Shown: one piece after another, positions 1 through 11,014 of the stretch
Layout: each line of letters begins with the position of its first letter
Numbering within the stretch: the first letter of the stretch is position 1
Origin: Melastoma dodecandrum
Lineage: Eukaryota; Streptophyta; Magnoliopsida; Myrtales; Melastomataceae
Direction of reading: 5' to 3'
DNA: 64,000 bases
Assembly: GCA_029817715.1 (NCBI GenBank)
Contig: JARUPY010000434.1
Span: 2,708,001-2,772,000 of the forward strand
The notes under the pieces: model-generated
Databases searched by the model: none
Told to the model about the DNA's origin: nothing
What the model saw: only the letters and a program-made list of their open reading frames with translations
Program-made: the position numbers and the translations under genes

Positions 1-14
1 GCTTCTCTTAGACA

Positions 15-866
15 CTACTTCAGTAGCTCGAAAGTAGCTTCTGCGGCAGAAGTCCACTCAAATTTGCCTCCTTTTAAACACTCGGTGAGAGAGGATGCAA
101 TCGAGCTAAAACCTGGAATGAATTTCCTACAGAACGACCCTAAGCCATGGAAGCTACGAACGTCGTGGAAATTCCTTGGCACCGGCCACTCCTTGATTGC
201 TTTGATTTTGCTCTCGTCCACTTTGATTCCTTCGGTTGACGCTACAAAATCAAGGAATACCACTCTAGGTTGGAATAACTCACACTTCTTGAGGTTTCCA
301 TACAACTTCTCGTCGCGAAGGGTGCGAAACACTGTCGAAAGTGCTCAACGTGCTCATCGAGATTGTTGCTATTAATGAGAATGTCTTCGAAGTAGATAAC
401 CACGAACTTCCCCATGAATGGTCGCAAGACATGGGTCATCAGTCGCATGAACATGCTCGGTACGTTCAACAAATCAAAGGGCATCACCAACCATTCGTAC
501 AGCCCGTACTTATTCTTGAAGGCCATTTTTCACTCATCACTCTCCTTCATTCGAATTTGGTGATAGCCACTTTGCAAGTCTACCTTCGAAAATACCTGCG
601 CTCCATGCAACTCATCCAACATGTCATCTAGTCGTGGGATTGACAAACGATACTTCACGTTATCTTGTTGATCGCTCGATTATCTCTACCATTCGCCAAG
701 TGTCATCCTTCTTCGGCACCAATATTGTTGGAACAGTGCAAAAGCTCAAGCTCTCTCGTACCAAGCCTTTTTCAAGTAGCTCATCTACATGCCTTTGAAG
801 TTCTTTTGCTTCCTCAGTGTTGCATCGATAACCTGGTCGGTTGGGTAAGGATGCTCCGGAAACCAA
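15..866 (-). pseudogene. Element A reverse transcriptase / start of RNase H, broken
   Basis: Three overlapping minus-strand pieces cover a gypsy reverse transcriptase from the N-terminal part (660-866, with the VPKKDDTWRM motif) through the palm (242-526, [10 protein letters not shown] and the active site) to the connection and RNase H start (15-332, KAIKEWPVPRN and SFHGLGSFCRKF). The active-site box, normally Y-x-D-D, reads Y-F-E-D at 383-394, so the first catalytic aspartate is a glutamate. Frames change between pieces. The enzyme would copy element RNA into DNA; this copy cannot. Confidence 0.85.
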
Positions 867-1108
867 ATCAATCTGGTGTTGAATGCTTCATAAAGGTGGT
901 AGTTCCATCAACAACTCTTCAAGAAATACATCCCGGAACTCCTTGATAAAAACTTCCGCACGAGGATGTTCCATCGATTGATCCTGGGCTGTTTCAACCG
1001 AAACCAACAAGTACGCCTCCTCCCTTTCGCGCGTCGCTAGAATCAACTCCATTCGCTTGATAACTTGATCGGGCTGCTGGTGGATGGGTGCTTCGCTTGG
1101 TTGGACGG

Positions 1109-1420
1109 TTAAAGGCATCGGGGTAATCTTCTTTTCATCGGCGCTAATGGAATAGATATTATGAGTAACTTGAGTTCCTCAATCACGGTTATGGAGATCA
1201 CGTTGGTGCAACTTCCGCTGTCTACAATCACCAAAGAAACTTTATCCTTAACAGTACACTTGGTATGAAAGATGTACTCATGTTGGTTCTCCTCGCGAAC
1301 TGTTGTTGCGTTTAAAGCCATACGGACGACTAGCAATTCTCTTTCGTCCGAATACTCCTCATTATCCTCTTTTATCCCAAATCGGATATGCATTCTCTTC
1401 GAAGTCCGCTTCTCCATCAA
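1109..1420 (-). pseudogene. Element A aspartic protease region
   Basis: The minus-strand reading contains VSLVIVDSGSCTNVIS, a retropepsin-type D-S-G active site followed by the usual hydrophobic and N-V-I context. It lies between gag and reverse transcriptase, as expected in gypsy elements. The catalytic D-S-G is intact here; in copy C it is N-S-G. Bases 867-1108 look like the protease-RT linker. Confidence 0.75.
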
Positions 1421-1708
1421 ACAACTCTTTGATGATTACATTTTCTCCTTGAGGAACACTTTGATAACTTGTCTCTTCCCTTGGCATTTGAAATAACGAC
1501 AAACAGGATCACGCTCGTTCATCTTAACTTCAGGTCTAGAGGTCGCAGGGGGTACTCTCCTTGAAGTAGTCGACTACGGCTTGATCTGGGAGCTGCTCCC
1601 CTTCTTAAAAGTTGGAGTCTTCACAAAAGATCGCGCGTTCGACCTCCTTGCTTGTTGCTGCTCAACCTTGTGGGCAAGTGTTCGAACATCGTCAAATGTC
1701 CAATATTG

Positions 1709-2353
1709 CTAAAGTTCTACAACATCTGCAACATGGGGCTTAAGTCCTCGAAGATACCTAGCCATGGTTTGCTCGGGGGCTTCTTGGACATCGCACTGTA
1801 GTAAGAGTCTCTCGAACTCCCTCGTGTACTCCGACACACTTGAGACCTGTTGACACAACTGCAACGTAAGGTTGAGATCTCGCCGAAAGTGCTCCGGCAA
1901 AAACCTCTTAGTCGTAGCCCTCTTCATTTTTTACCACGTCCACATCTTATCACGTCCTTCTCTGCGACGCTACTGATTGGTGTTATCCCACCATAGGCTA
2001 GCATACTTATTCAATTTCAATGCAACCAATTTTACTTTTCGATCCTCAAGCACCTCCAATTGATGAACTCCAATTGGTGAACTCCTCAGGATCAAGGTTT
2101 CGCTCAAATTTTGGAATTTGGACACTCATCATTCGGGCTCTCCGTTTAGGTTGTTGATTTTCTGGCTACGATCCTCGTTGAGAATTTTCACGGATAGATT
2201 TTCTTCTTCGTCGTTGTCTAATTGACTACGAGAAGGCGATGTATGATGGGTTCGCAACGACTGTAGTTGTTGTTGAAGGTCAATGATTTGCTGCTCAAGT
2301 CGAGCAACATGTGCTCCGTCAAGATTTATACCGCGTCGAAATCTTCCAGCCAT
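1709..2353 (-). pseudogene. Element A gag, broken
   Basis: The likely start is the Met at 2353 (minus strand), just downstream of the primer site, giving MAGRFRRGINLDGAHVARLE and a glutamine-rich coiled stretch. The better conserved capsid part is at 1709-1927 (CQQVSSVSEYTREFERLLLQ), typical of retrotransposon gag. The two pieces are in different frames, so the gene is broken by indels. The open frame extends upstream to 2479, but that part is LTR and leader, not gag. Confidence 0.75.
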
Positions 2354-2383
2354 AGGCAACCGTGTGCTCATCAACAACCTTGC

Positions 2384-2396
2384 GCTCGGATACCAA
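2384..2396 (-). other. Primer-binding site of element A
   Basis: On the minus strand TTGGTATCCGAGC matches the plant initiator-Met tRNA site TGGTATCAGAGC with small changes. It sits 2 bases inside the LTR end and directly upstream of gag. Confidence 0.7.
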
Positions 2397-2458
2397 GATG
2401 ATACGGGGACGATAAGGAATAGATGAGGTGCTTCAGGTGCGGGATACCAAGATGATAC
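2388..2458 (-). repeat. Duplicated LTR/primer-site junction
   Basis: The 17-bp string ggataccaagatgatac occurs at 2388-2404 and again at 2442-2458, 54 bp apart. The second copy lies inside the LTR, so a short piece of the LTR-PBS junction has been duplicated into the LTR end. Confidence 0.7.
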
Positions 2459-3234
2459 CAAAATGAAGCGGGACGTCACTTGAGGTGCGGAATGGAGTGA
2501 CGTGTATGGATTGAAGGGTAGATAAAGCGGTATGTCTGAATTGGATGGGTATGGAACAATAGGTTGATATCAACCTCCACTGATCAAATACACCACGGTA
2601 TAAAAAGATTCGGATAGAACTCGTTTGTCACACGGTTACAGACACACAACGCTAAACAAGAACAAGGGCGAGGCACAACACGAAGGATATAGACACACCA
2701 CCACCGGTTGATACACTCTACTCAATCTGCACTTGAAAATCCACCAAATGAAGAACGAGATTGAAAGAGAATCTACTCCTTCGGATAGAAAGACAAAAGT
2801 CTAATATGGATTTAAAAGTCTGAATCAAAGTTGTCCTAAATTCTTACAAGACGTCCCTTTATATAGGAATTACAAAGACAAGGATTTAAATGCTAACAAT
2901 GAATCTCGATGAGATGCATGCGTGGCCAAATTGATGATCAAGTCATAAATGGCTTATTGGGAAAGAAAATATACTTAATGATATGCATTTATGCTAAAGG
3001 AACGATGAATGGTTTTGGATCTTGAATTTCCTTTATCGCAGATTACATAGATCCCTTCCCTTAGTGAAATTGATCTCTTCGCCTGAGTGGCTTCTTCGCA
3101 TGAGAGACGCGCACTTGTGTGATCCGTCGCTCGGTGCCTTTTGTCGCCTCGCTTAGTTGATGACGAGCAAGTTGATACCTCTAGTAGGCGACAGTGACTG
3201 AGATATGGGGGAATCAACGACCATCCTTATATCA
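2399..3234 (-). repeat. 5' LTR of element A
   Basis: The 836-bp LTR runs from TGATATAAGG (minus strand, at 3234) to CCGTATCA at 2399, next to the primer site. The minus strand has a TATA box (CCTATATAAAGGG) near 2868-2880. The upstream half aligns by eye with 4345-4726 and 8700-8850 of copy B, including the shared stretch around GATGCAT. The flanking five bases at the outer end are attag; the matching target duplication would be outside the window. Confidence 0.75.
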
Positions 3235-3483
3235 ATTAGGGGCTCCAAAATCTCATCCCACGGGCCTCGCTTTTATATGTTGCTTGTTTTGTTGTTGGTG
3301 TTTTACTGGCATGGCTAATTGGTTTTGGTAAAATGACTTGTTTGGGTTTGGTAAGTAGAAGACTTTTAAGGAACATGAGAAGAGTAATTATAATTGCTCA
3401 TTGGCCGAATATCTTATACTTGTTTGAAATGTGACGTGTAAAGCAAATTTAATTTGTCAAAAGAAAAGAAAACTCATAACTGC

Positions 3484-4192
3484 AGAAGAAGTTATTGTTG
3501 ATTTGGAAAAGACCTCGAGTATGATTGAAAAGGCAATGGATACACTGGGAGTTGCCATCATAAACGCCGCAGGATTTATGAATATGCTATCAAGAGTGAG
3601 GATACAGTTAAAAGTGAGAAACTAATAAGGATAAATGGGGAGCTTAGAAAACTACATGGATTAATGATGGAAGAACGTCATATAGCAACTCGTCGAATTA
3701 GATGTGAAGTGGACTCACGTATATATTTTTCCATCATATAAGATGATGAGAAAGAATCTTCAGTGAAGTATTTCTTATAAAGAACATATGAATCATATGA
3801 AAAACATGTGCTCCGTATTCGCCCTTCTCATGTAAGCATACGTTATTTTCTATTTATATTTTAAATACCTTTTTCATCTGGTTGATTATAAAATCCTAAG
3901 AAAGGTAGTTTCGTTGGTGCCGTGGGAAAAAGATAAGATTGTTGTGTTCGAGTAGGATAGCCCTCTAAATGACCTTGCTAAAAATTAGGAATAAGGATTG
4001 GATGATGTTGTTGTTTGGTGATCATATCATGTTTCCGGTTGCATTCAGGATTGTTACTAGGAAATGAGGATTGAACGTGTTCTTTTTCTTGTTAATTATC
4101 TTCAGTGCCCAGTCTGGCAGCCATTCCCTAATGTCACCGGTGGTCGCAAATTCCAAGATATAACATCGCAGTCTTTATCCTTGCGATCGCAG
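3484..4192 (+). pseudogene. Possible host gene exon remnants between elements A and B
   Basis: This 1-kb gap (3235-4231) is not retroelement-like. Two stretches look like plant exons. 3484-3741 follows an AG and is open in overlapping frames; from 3574 the reading IYEYAIKSEDTVKSEKLIRI continues with a charged, helical region containing MEERHIATRR up to a stop at 3739. 4106-4192 is an 87-bp open block preceded by a T-rich tract plus CAG and followed by GTATTT, a good acceptor and donor; it reads CPVWQPFPNVTGGRKFQDIT and on. I do not recognise the protein. It could be a decayed gene fragment interrupted by element B, or chance. Confidence 0.3.
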
Positions 4193-4231
4193 GTATTTCT
4201 AAACGATGATTTTTTAATGTTCAAGATAAGA

Positions 4232-4726
4232 TTAATATGTCTATCGCTCTTATAAGGGTGCGCATTATATAATATGTCTATCGCTCTTATAAGGGTGCCC
4301 ATTATATAATATGTCTATCGCTCTTATAAGGGTACCCATTATATAGGGGTGGCCAAGATAAGATATTAATGCACGACAATGTTAGGAAAATGCATGCAGG
4401 ACTTGAATACAAGAACTAGCAATAATGGCTTATTAGAATGAGAAAAATTTAAATGAGATGCATGAAAGGATAGATGTTTAAAACTACTTTCAATGCGAAG
4501 TGCTCTCAAGAGATGGTTCATATTCGCCTCACTCGATCGAGCCTTCTTCAGATGTCTCTGGCTCCTCTCGATCGAAGGTAAACCCTCGCTCAAGTTACTT
4601 CTTGAATCGACCTCTTGTCATCGTCGATTGATGACCTCCTGACTTGTTTCATTGGTGAGCAGGTTGATACCTCCACCAGGCGACGATAATTAAGGTTGAG
4701 GCGAGTCGATGAACATCTTTGTGTCA
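4232..4726 (-). repeat. 3' LTR of element B, truncated after the core promoter
   Basis: It starts with TGACACAAAGATG (minus strand, 4726) and aligns with the LTR of copy A and with 8690-8850. Homology to the LTR ends at about 4232, where R and U5 should follow. Beyond that the sequence is the exon-like gap DNA. Confidence 0.7.
4235..4345 (-). repeat. 37-bp tandem triplication of the LTR TATA region
   Basis: Three head-to-tail 37-bp units (4235-4271, 4272-4308, 4309-4345) each carry a minus-strand TATATAAT box. They differ at only two positions (gcgc, gccc, accc). The 5' LTR of the same element has a single, diverged version at about 8687-8715, so the expansion is specific to this LTR. Confidence 0.9.
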
Positions 4727-4741
4727 TCATCTTCTTGTTAA
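4727..4741 (-). other. Polypurine tract of element B
   Basis: The minus strand reads TTAACAAGAAGATGA directly before the 3' LTR start, a purine-rich plus-strand primer in the expected place. Confidence 0.5.
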
Positions 4742-4789
4742 AGAATGTTTAACCTCAAACTTGTAGGTCTTTGACATTAAAGGTGACGA

Positions 4790-5976
4790 ATACTCCATAC
4801 TCTATAAAGAAGTCGACCTGGTAGGCGTTATGATTAATGTGCTCGAGAATCTTGAATGGACATTCTACTCGAGCATCAAATTGTTATTCCTTTTTGCTAG
4901 AAATCGTCCCTTCATCTGATGGCTCCAAACCATGTTTCTTGGTTGAAAGATCTTCTCTCGACGTCCTGGATTCGCCCTTTCTTGATTCTTGAGATTTTCC
5001 TTCCTTCTTGATCTAAGCTCAAATCTTGTCATGGTGCAGTCTCATCTCCTGAGCACATTCTCTGGCATCTCGACTGACTAATCTAGCATCAAATGGAGGC
5101 ACTAGCTCGAGAGGAACTAAAGGATTGGGGTGATAGACTACCCTGAAGGATGATGACTTGGTTGTCGAACTTAGAGCTCGATTGTAAGTGAACTTCACTT
5201 GGGCAATCTTGATTTCCAAATCCGTCTGGTTCTTCGAGATCAAGGTTTGAAGGAAGGGTTCAATTGACTGCCTCTGTTTGCCCATCGATTTGCAGATTAT
5301 AAGCAGTGTTGAAGACGAGTTTCGTTTCCATCTTGTGCCACATCTTCTAGAAATATCGAAGGAACTTAACATCTCAATCTGTTACAATCGACTTTGGTAC
5401 TTCATGTAATTTTAGCACTTCTCGAAAGTACAAATCCGCTACATTGACGACATCATCTGTCTTCTGGCAAGGAATAAAATACGCCATCTTGGAGCAACGA
5501 GCGACAACAACCATGATCGATTCCTTTCGTCACTTTGTCATTGGTGAGCCTAACACAAAGTTCATACTTAGATGTTCTCATGATCGCTTATGGATTGACA
5601 GCGGTGTACAACCCTAGAGGCTGGACTCGGCTCTTCGATTAGTGACAGACGACATATCTCGAGATATAATTTTAGACAGGTTTTTCCATTCGAGGCCAAT
5701 AGAAGTTTTCTTGCAGCATTGTCAAGGATTTGTCGAAACCAAAGTGTCTAGCGATGCTCCTCCATGGACTTCTGAAATAAGCAATTCTAACATCAATCTC
5801 ATGGGAATAAACATCTTGGAATCATAAAATAAGAACCCATTCACCTGAAGGAATTGATCGACTTCATGAGTAATACATCGACCAAAGATTTCTACAAAGT
5901 CTTTGTCTCCTTTGTAGAGCTCTTTCAGATACACGAAACCTATGAACTTGGTCTTCATCACGGATAGTAAGGCCAC
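4790..5976 (-). pseudogene. Element B integrase and RNase H end, broken
   Basis: Reading from high to low coordinates, 5722-5976 contains KELYKGDKDFVEIFGRC and FYDSKMFIPMRLMLELLISE, the segment before and across the integrase zinc-binding region. 5019-5372 holds the end of the integrase core (VKFTYNRALSSTTKSSSFRV). 4790-4880 reads CPFKILEHINHNAYQVDFF followed by a YGV-TFNV motif, the C-terminal part that I associate with CRM-type integrases. Integrase would insert the DNA copy into chromosomes. Numerous stops and frameshifts break it. Confidence 0.8.
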
Positions 5977-7160
5977 CTTTCTATATAGGGCATCGACGAC
6001 TACATTCTTCGTACTCGGTTTGAGGACAAAGATGAAAGCTTGTAGGAACTTGACGTACTTCGCATATCGTCGACTGTGTTTGTGCTGACCATTGATTTAC
6101 TTGAGAGCTTCATGGTCGGTATGTAGCAAAATTCTTGAGGTAGCAGGTAATGGCTCCACGTCTCAAGCACTCAAACGATGGCCATAAACTCCTTATCGTA
6201 CGTCAAGAAGTTGTGCTTAGCTCCATTAGGCTTCTTACAGAAGCTTGCCATGGGTCTCCCTTCTTGCAACAACACTCCCCATATTCTAATTCCGGAAGCA
6301 TCGCACTAGACTTCAAACATCTTAGCAAAGTTAGGTAGTGCCAGAACAGGGGCTTCACTCAAACTTTGCATTAGTCATTCGAAACTGGTTGGGGAATCTG
6401 CAATCCACTCGAACTTGTCTCCCTTCAAACTTTCGGTGAGTGGGGCTGCGATTGAACTAAATCCTAGAAAGAATCATCTATAGAACAAAACTAAGCCATG
6501 AAAGCTTCAAACGTCGTTGAAGTTCTGGGGCATGGGACCTTCCTTGATCGCTTCAATCTTGCTTTTGTCGAACTGAATGTCTTATGCGATCACGACATAT
6601 CCAAGAAATACTACACTTGATTAGAAGAACTAACATTTCTTGTGGTTCCCTTAAAGCTTCTCAGTTGGAAGGGTACTAAATATGGATCTCGGGTGGCTAA
6701 TGTGTTCCTAAGTGCTTTGATTGTCGATGAGGATGTTGTCAAAGTAGACAACCACAAACTTCCCCATGAACGATCACAAGACATTGGTCATCATTTGCGT
6801 CAAAGTGCTGGGAGCATTTGATAGAACAAAGGGCATCACCAACCATTCATATAACCCATACCTAGCCTGGAAGTCTGTCTTCCTTTCGTCACCTTCCTTC
6901 AATCGAATCTGATCGTAGCCATGTTGTAGATCTACCTTGAAATACCTGCGATCCATGTAATTCATCTAAAATGTCATCCACTCATAGGATAGGACGCGAT
7001 TGATCATGTTGATTGCTCGACTATCCATGCACACTCTCCAAGCATCATCCTTCTACAACACAAGTATAGCTGGAACATAACAAGGGATCAGACTCTCTCA
7101 AACCAAGCCTTTCTTGAGTAGCTAATCAACTTGCTTTTGAAGTTCTTTGGCCTCATCGGG
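5977..7160 (-). pseudogene. Element B reverse transcriptase and RNase H, broken
   Basis: The best piece, 6774-6965, reads [20 protein letters not shown] and [11 protein letters not shown], the fingers and palm of a gypsy reverse transcriptase. The active-site box is Y-F-D-N (6735-6746), so the second catalytic aspartate is lost. RNase H follows at lower coordinates (about 5980-6480) with no usable frame. The N-terminal part is recognisable up to about 7160. Confidence 0.8.
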
Positions 7161-7429
7161 ATGGGATGAAGACGCTCTTGGTACTATGTTAATCTAGTGT
7201 TGTATGCTTTGTAGTGAAGGTAGTTTAATTGGCAATCTCCCAATGAACACGTCCTTGAATTCCTCAATTAGTGCCACTGCTCAAGGGGACTTCGTCGACC
7301 GATCCCGTGTTATTTCGACCAGAACCTAAAGGTAGGCCTCCTCACTCTCGTTAATCACTTCAATCAATTGTACACCTTTGATAGACTGAATGAGATGTTA
7401 ACTCTAGGGTGCTTAGATGGTTGAGTAGT

Positions 7430-8235
7430 CAAGGGTATCAAGGTGATCTTCCTTTCGTCGACGCTAATGGAATACTTATTGCGATACCTGTCGATCAAAT
7501 TGTCATGGTCTTCCTAGAATCAAGTGACGTGCATCCATTAAAATCACATCACAAACGACGCTAAAGCGGAGCCTTCACAAATAGGCGAACACATGAATAC
7601 TCAATTTTCTTGCTTGTTGCTACTTGATCTTATGAGCAACGTTTGGACATCGTCGAAGGTCCAGTGCTGTTGTAGTTTAACAACATCCGCAATCGGCGAT
7701 CGTTTGCTCAGGGGCTTCTTAAACGCCACATTGGAGTAGAAGTCGGTCGAATTCCATCGTGAACTCTAACACACTCGACACTTGATGAGGCGACTGCAAT
7801 TTGGGATACAAATCTCGTCGATTTTTGTCATGGCTCTCTTCATCTTTGTCCAAGACCTGATCTCGTCACGTCCTTTTCGTCGAGGCCGTTGATTGGTGTT
7901 ATCCCACCAACGACGGGCATACTTCCTCAACTTCAATACATCCATTTTAGTTTTCAGGAACTTCTTCATGGTAAAAAATTCGGTAGATTCTTTCGGATGA
8001 TAAACTTCTCTGGGTCAAGGTTCCACTCAAACTATGGAATTTATATACTCATCATTGGGGCACGTCTTTCTTGTGGATGATATTCTATTGAAGACTGTTG
8101 TCGAGACTTCTCATGTCATGTGTTTCTTTCATCATCACAATCAAGTGGACTACGGGAAGACGACGCTCGATGAGTTTGCAATGATTGTAGCAGTTGTTGA
8201 AGATTTGTGATATGTTGGGCAATGTGGGCTTCGTC
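7430..8235 (-). pseudogene. Element B protease and gag remnants
   Basis: The piece at 7766-7969 reads KLRKYARRWWDN followed by RGRDEIRSWTKMKRAM-like residues, the W-W-D and W-x-x-M-K-x-x-M motif of plant gypsy gag. Protease sequence is only faintly visible near 7430-7560. The gag start should lie near 8240, just after the primer site. Confidence 0.65.
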
Positions 8236-8269
8236 CAAAGTCATACCACGTTGGCATCACAAGGCCATT

Positions 8270-8284
8270 GAGCTATGATACCAA
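8270..8284 (-). other. Primer-binding site of element B
   Basis: The minus strand reads TTGGTATCATAGCTC, close to the initiator-Met tRNA complement, two bases from the LTR end. Confidence 0.75.
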
Positions 8285-8286
8285 GA

Positions 8287-8850
8287 TGATTAGGGGTGGT
8301 GCGGAAAATGGTGACATCTGTGGTTGAGAGGCTGTATAAAGAGAGTAAATAAGAAAACAAAATAATCGGAAGCCGAAGAAAAAAGACGAAGGATAACATA
8401 ATGGGAAAGGGCGAACGAAAACAAAGTGGGAAATGACGAAGGAATATGTTAAGAACAACCACAATGGATGATATACCGTCATGATAGAAGACTTAGATAG
8501 ACTGCTCGTAATACAAATACACAATCGTGAATGAAAAAAAGGCGACGAATGAGTTGGTAGTTACAGATACACCACCACAAAAAAGAAACTCTCTAATTCA
8601 ACTACACTTGAAACCACCAAATGAAAAATGAGGGGTGAAAGACACAAGTCTAATAAGGGCTTGATTTTTGAATTCTGAATAATGTGTATATCACTCTTCA
8701 AGGACGCCAATTATATAGGGGTCACTATGACGAGACATAAATGTACAGTTATGAACCAAGGAAAATGCATGCGGGATATATGAATTAGCCATAATGACTT
8801 ATTGGAACGAGAAAAACTTAAATGAGATGCATGAATGGGTAAATGTTGTA
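8287..8850 (-). repeat. 5' LTR of element B, upstream end missing
   Basis: The LTR 3' end (CCCCTAATCA on the minus strand) abuts the primer site. A minus-strand TATA box (CCCCTATATAATTGG) lies near 8705-8720. Homology to the other LTRs stops near 8850, well before the expected LTR start, so about 300 bp of U3 are missing. Confidence 0.7.
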
Positions 8851-9840
8851 TATGTTAACAACAAGCCTACTATTTCTGAATTCAAAATCGGATCCAACAT
8901 AGTTGGATGAAGCACTGTTCTATACTTATAATGAGATTCAAATAAATTGAGGAAATGATGAAGTTAAGTTCGAGTATTGTTAATCGGAAGTTAAGTTTGA
9001 GCATTCCCAACCGGGGAATATGCCTTGGATATTCTGCCCAAGTAAGTCTCCAGTAATGAATTCGAGTACTTGATGCAAAAACACCAAGTATTTCCTAATC
9101 CAACTTGAGTATTATTAGCTGGTTAAAGTATTTTATGAATTTTTTTCTTTGTTTGTTAGAGAGATTATTTCAATCGCCTAATTAAGAAGTAATTGGGTGT
9201 GTCTCGATGCATAACAATATGCATTATTGTTTTTTATCACGCGTTGGGATTGTGCAAGAAAGGCAAATGTTCGAGGCGAGCATTCTCCCATCAAATCGGT
9301 CATAGATACATGCAAGCATTTATGCAAGTGAAGCGACTACGGGAAAAATCTTCTAGGAGAGCATTCTCAGGAGATGTTTCGAGACGAGTCTCTTCACTGC
9401 AAGTTGGTTCAGTCTCGAGAAGCGTTCTTGTAAGAATGGTACATGACTCTCGACGTGTGTTCTTGTATAGAGCTGATCGTGATTGTGAATTAGTAGGAGT
9501 CAGCTAACAAACTCGCTATTGTCGAGTTGCGTTCAACAGGACATGGAGATAAGGGTAGATTGTTGCTTATTAGACAGACATGGTTAGAGAGAAGGACTCT
9601 ATAGCCAGTGTAAGTGGTTTGCGACTAACAATCTGTCCTACCACAAAATTTTCAAAATTATAAAAAACAAAGAATATATGAAAAATAAGAGAAATATTAC
9701 ATTGCAAAAAATAAATAAGAACCCACGAGGATATAAATGGGAACGCGTTTCTTCTAAAAGAGGGAAACGCACAAGCTTAGAATGAGATAAAAACGTTGGA
9801 GAGAGAAGGATTTTGTTCAACTCGGTAACGTCTACCCTTT
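8851..9840. other. Unassigned AT-rich DNA
   Basis: No gene is visible. Around 9260-9480 a loose series of short related words (gaggcgagcattctc, ctaggagagcattctc, tctcgagaagcgttcttg, ctctcgacgtgtgttcttg) recurs about every 30-35 bp where legible, like a decayed LTR interior. At 9838-9890 the word ttgattcttttacta occurs twice. Confidence 0.4.
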
Positions 9841-11014
9841 TGATTCTTTTACTATATTTGACACTTTTACTACTTTTGATTCTTTTACTATTTTAGTAGC
9901 CACCCATGGGACATCAACTCATACAATTCATGTACTGGAGATCAAAATAGCAAGGTCCGTACAATATTCTGGCTTCGACAACACCATCAACTCTAGCGTT
10001 GTTTCCTCGACAACTTTGACTCCACAATAAGACCAGCACCACTTGTCTTCCCCACCGCAATTGAAGTCAACACATCTGAGTCCCAAGCTCTTGATGAGCT
10101 TGTCCAATTCGCCCTTTGGCGATCCCATCATTGCTATTTTCAGTCAACTCCTGTGGTGAATTCCAAGTTCCAGGCCGACGGTTGCAGCGAAGCAACCACA
10201 ACTCCCAACTTCGGTCGTAACTCCAATTTTGGTCACATCGGCACCAGAGGGACACCGTTCTTAGCGATCTGTAGATTCTGCCTATGGCTCCTGGACAAGG
10301 GTAGATTTTCTAGCTCGCATCAACAAGGGTGTAGGAGATGGTTTGGGCATCATCAATTCACCTTGGAAATGAGCAACCCGCTCCTTAGCAGTTGCAAAAC
10401 CCAACCTGGTACCAATACTGACCGACAAGCTTAACACCTTCCAATGTCTCGATCCAACATTAGCTCGCTCTAGGAACACCCATTTACGGAAAGGCCCAGC
10501 TCCCTCAGCACACCATTGGCTTTTCCAGCACACCACAAGCTGATGACAAGCCGACATCAATGCCCCTTCCCGACAGTAATTTCAGCCACGTCTCATTGTT
10601 ACATTCCCAACCATGTCAACTACAATTTCGGAAGACATTGAGTTCCCAGCACCCCACCTGCCTCGAAGACGATCCTCTCTAGCTGATCTTTTAGTAGCAG
10701 GCAATAACTCATTTGCTTATAGGACGGACCATGTTTAAGCAGCCGCATTGTCTCTAATGGTCTCACGCCAATGACTCTACCTCTCCCTGAATTCACGAAT
10801 CCTTGTGCAAGCGTCTCTCCATCTCAGTCGTACCAAGCTCACCGTCCCATTCCGCGCTCTCTTCAACCACCAAAGATCAAACTTCAGAGTCGCCATGGCC
10901 ACTAGGATCCACGACCCACGACTACCCAACATCATCCAGACTCAGCTCCAAGCCTAGTGCCCATCCTTCCTTCGCTCATGGGGTCTCCAATCTCACTCCA
11001 CTAGCTCCCCTCCA
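9841..11014. other. Unassigned, moderately GC-rich DNA
   Basis: Open frames of 60-90 codons occur on both strands (for example minus 9928-10131 and minus 10282-10560), but none shows a family motif I recognise and they overlap each other. It may be an old element body. I see no splice signals or repeats that would define a gene. Confidence 0.35.

Larger units (their letters stand above)
1..3234 (-). mobile_element. Ty3/gypsy element A (CRM-like), 5' part
   Basis: Read on the minus strand the order is 5' LTR (2399-3234), primer site, gag, protease, reverse transcriptase, with the rest running off the window at base 1. The reading frames are broken by stops and frameshifts, so the copy is dead. 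The same family occurs twice more (elements B and C), all on the same strand. The pol end of copy B has an integrase C-terminus of the type I associate with CRM chromoviruses; the clade assignment is from memory of the family and is not certain. The outer LTR border is set by a shared minus-strand start beginning TGAYAYAA, seen here and at 4726 in copy B. Confidence 0.85.
4232..8850 (-). mobile_element. Ty3/gypsy element B (CRM-like), both LTRs truncated
   Basis: Minus-strand order: 5' LTR 8287-8850, primer site 8270-8284, gag, protease, reverse transcriptase/RNase H, integrase, polypurine tract 4727-4741, 3' LTR 4232-4726. All coding parts are riddled with stops. The 5' LTR has lost its upstream half at about 8850, and the 3' LTR stops just after the TATA region at about 4232, so the two ends are truncated in complementary ways and no target duplication can be found. 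Confidence 0.85.
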
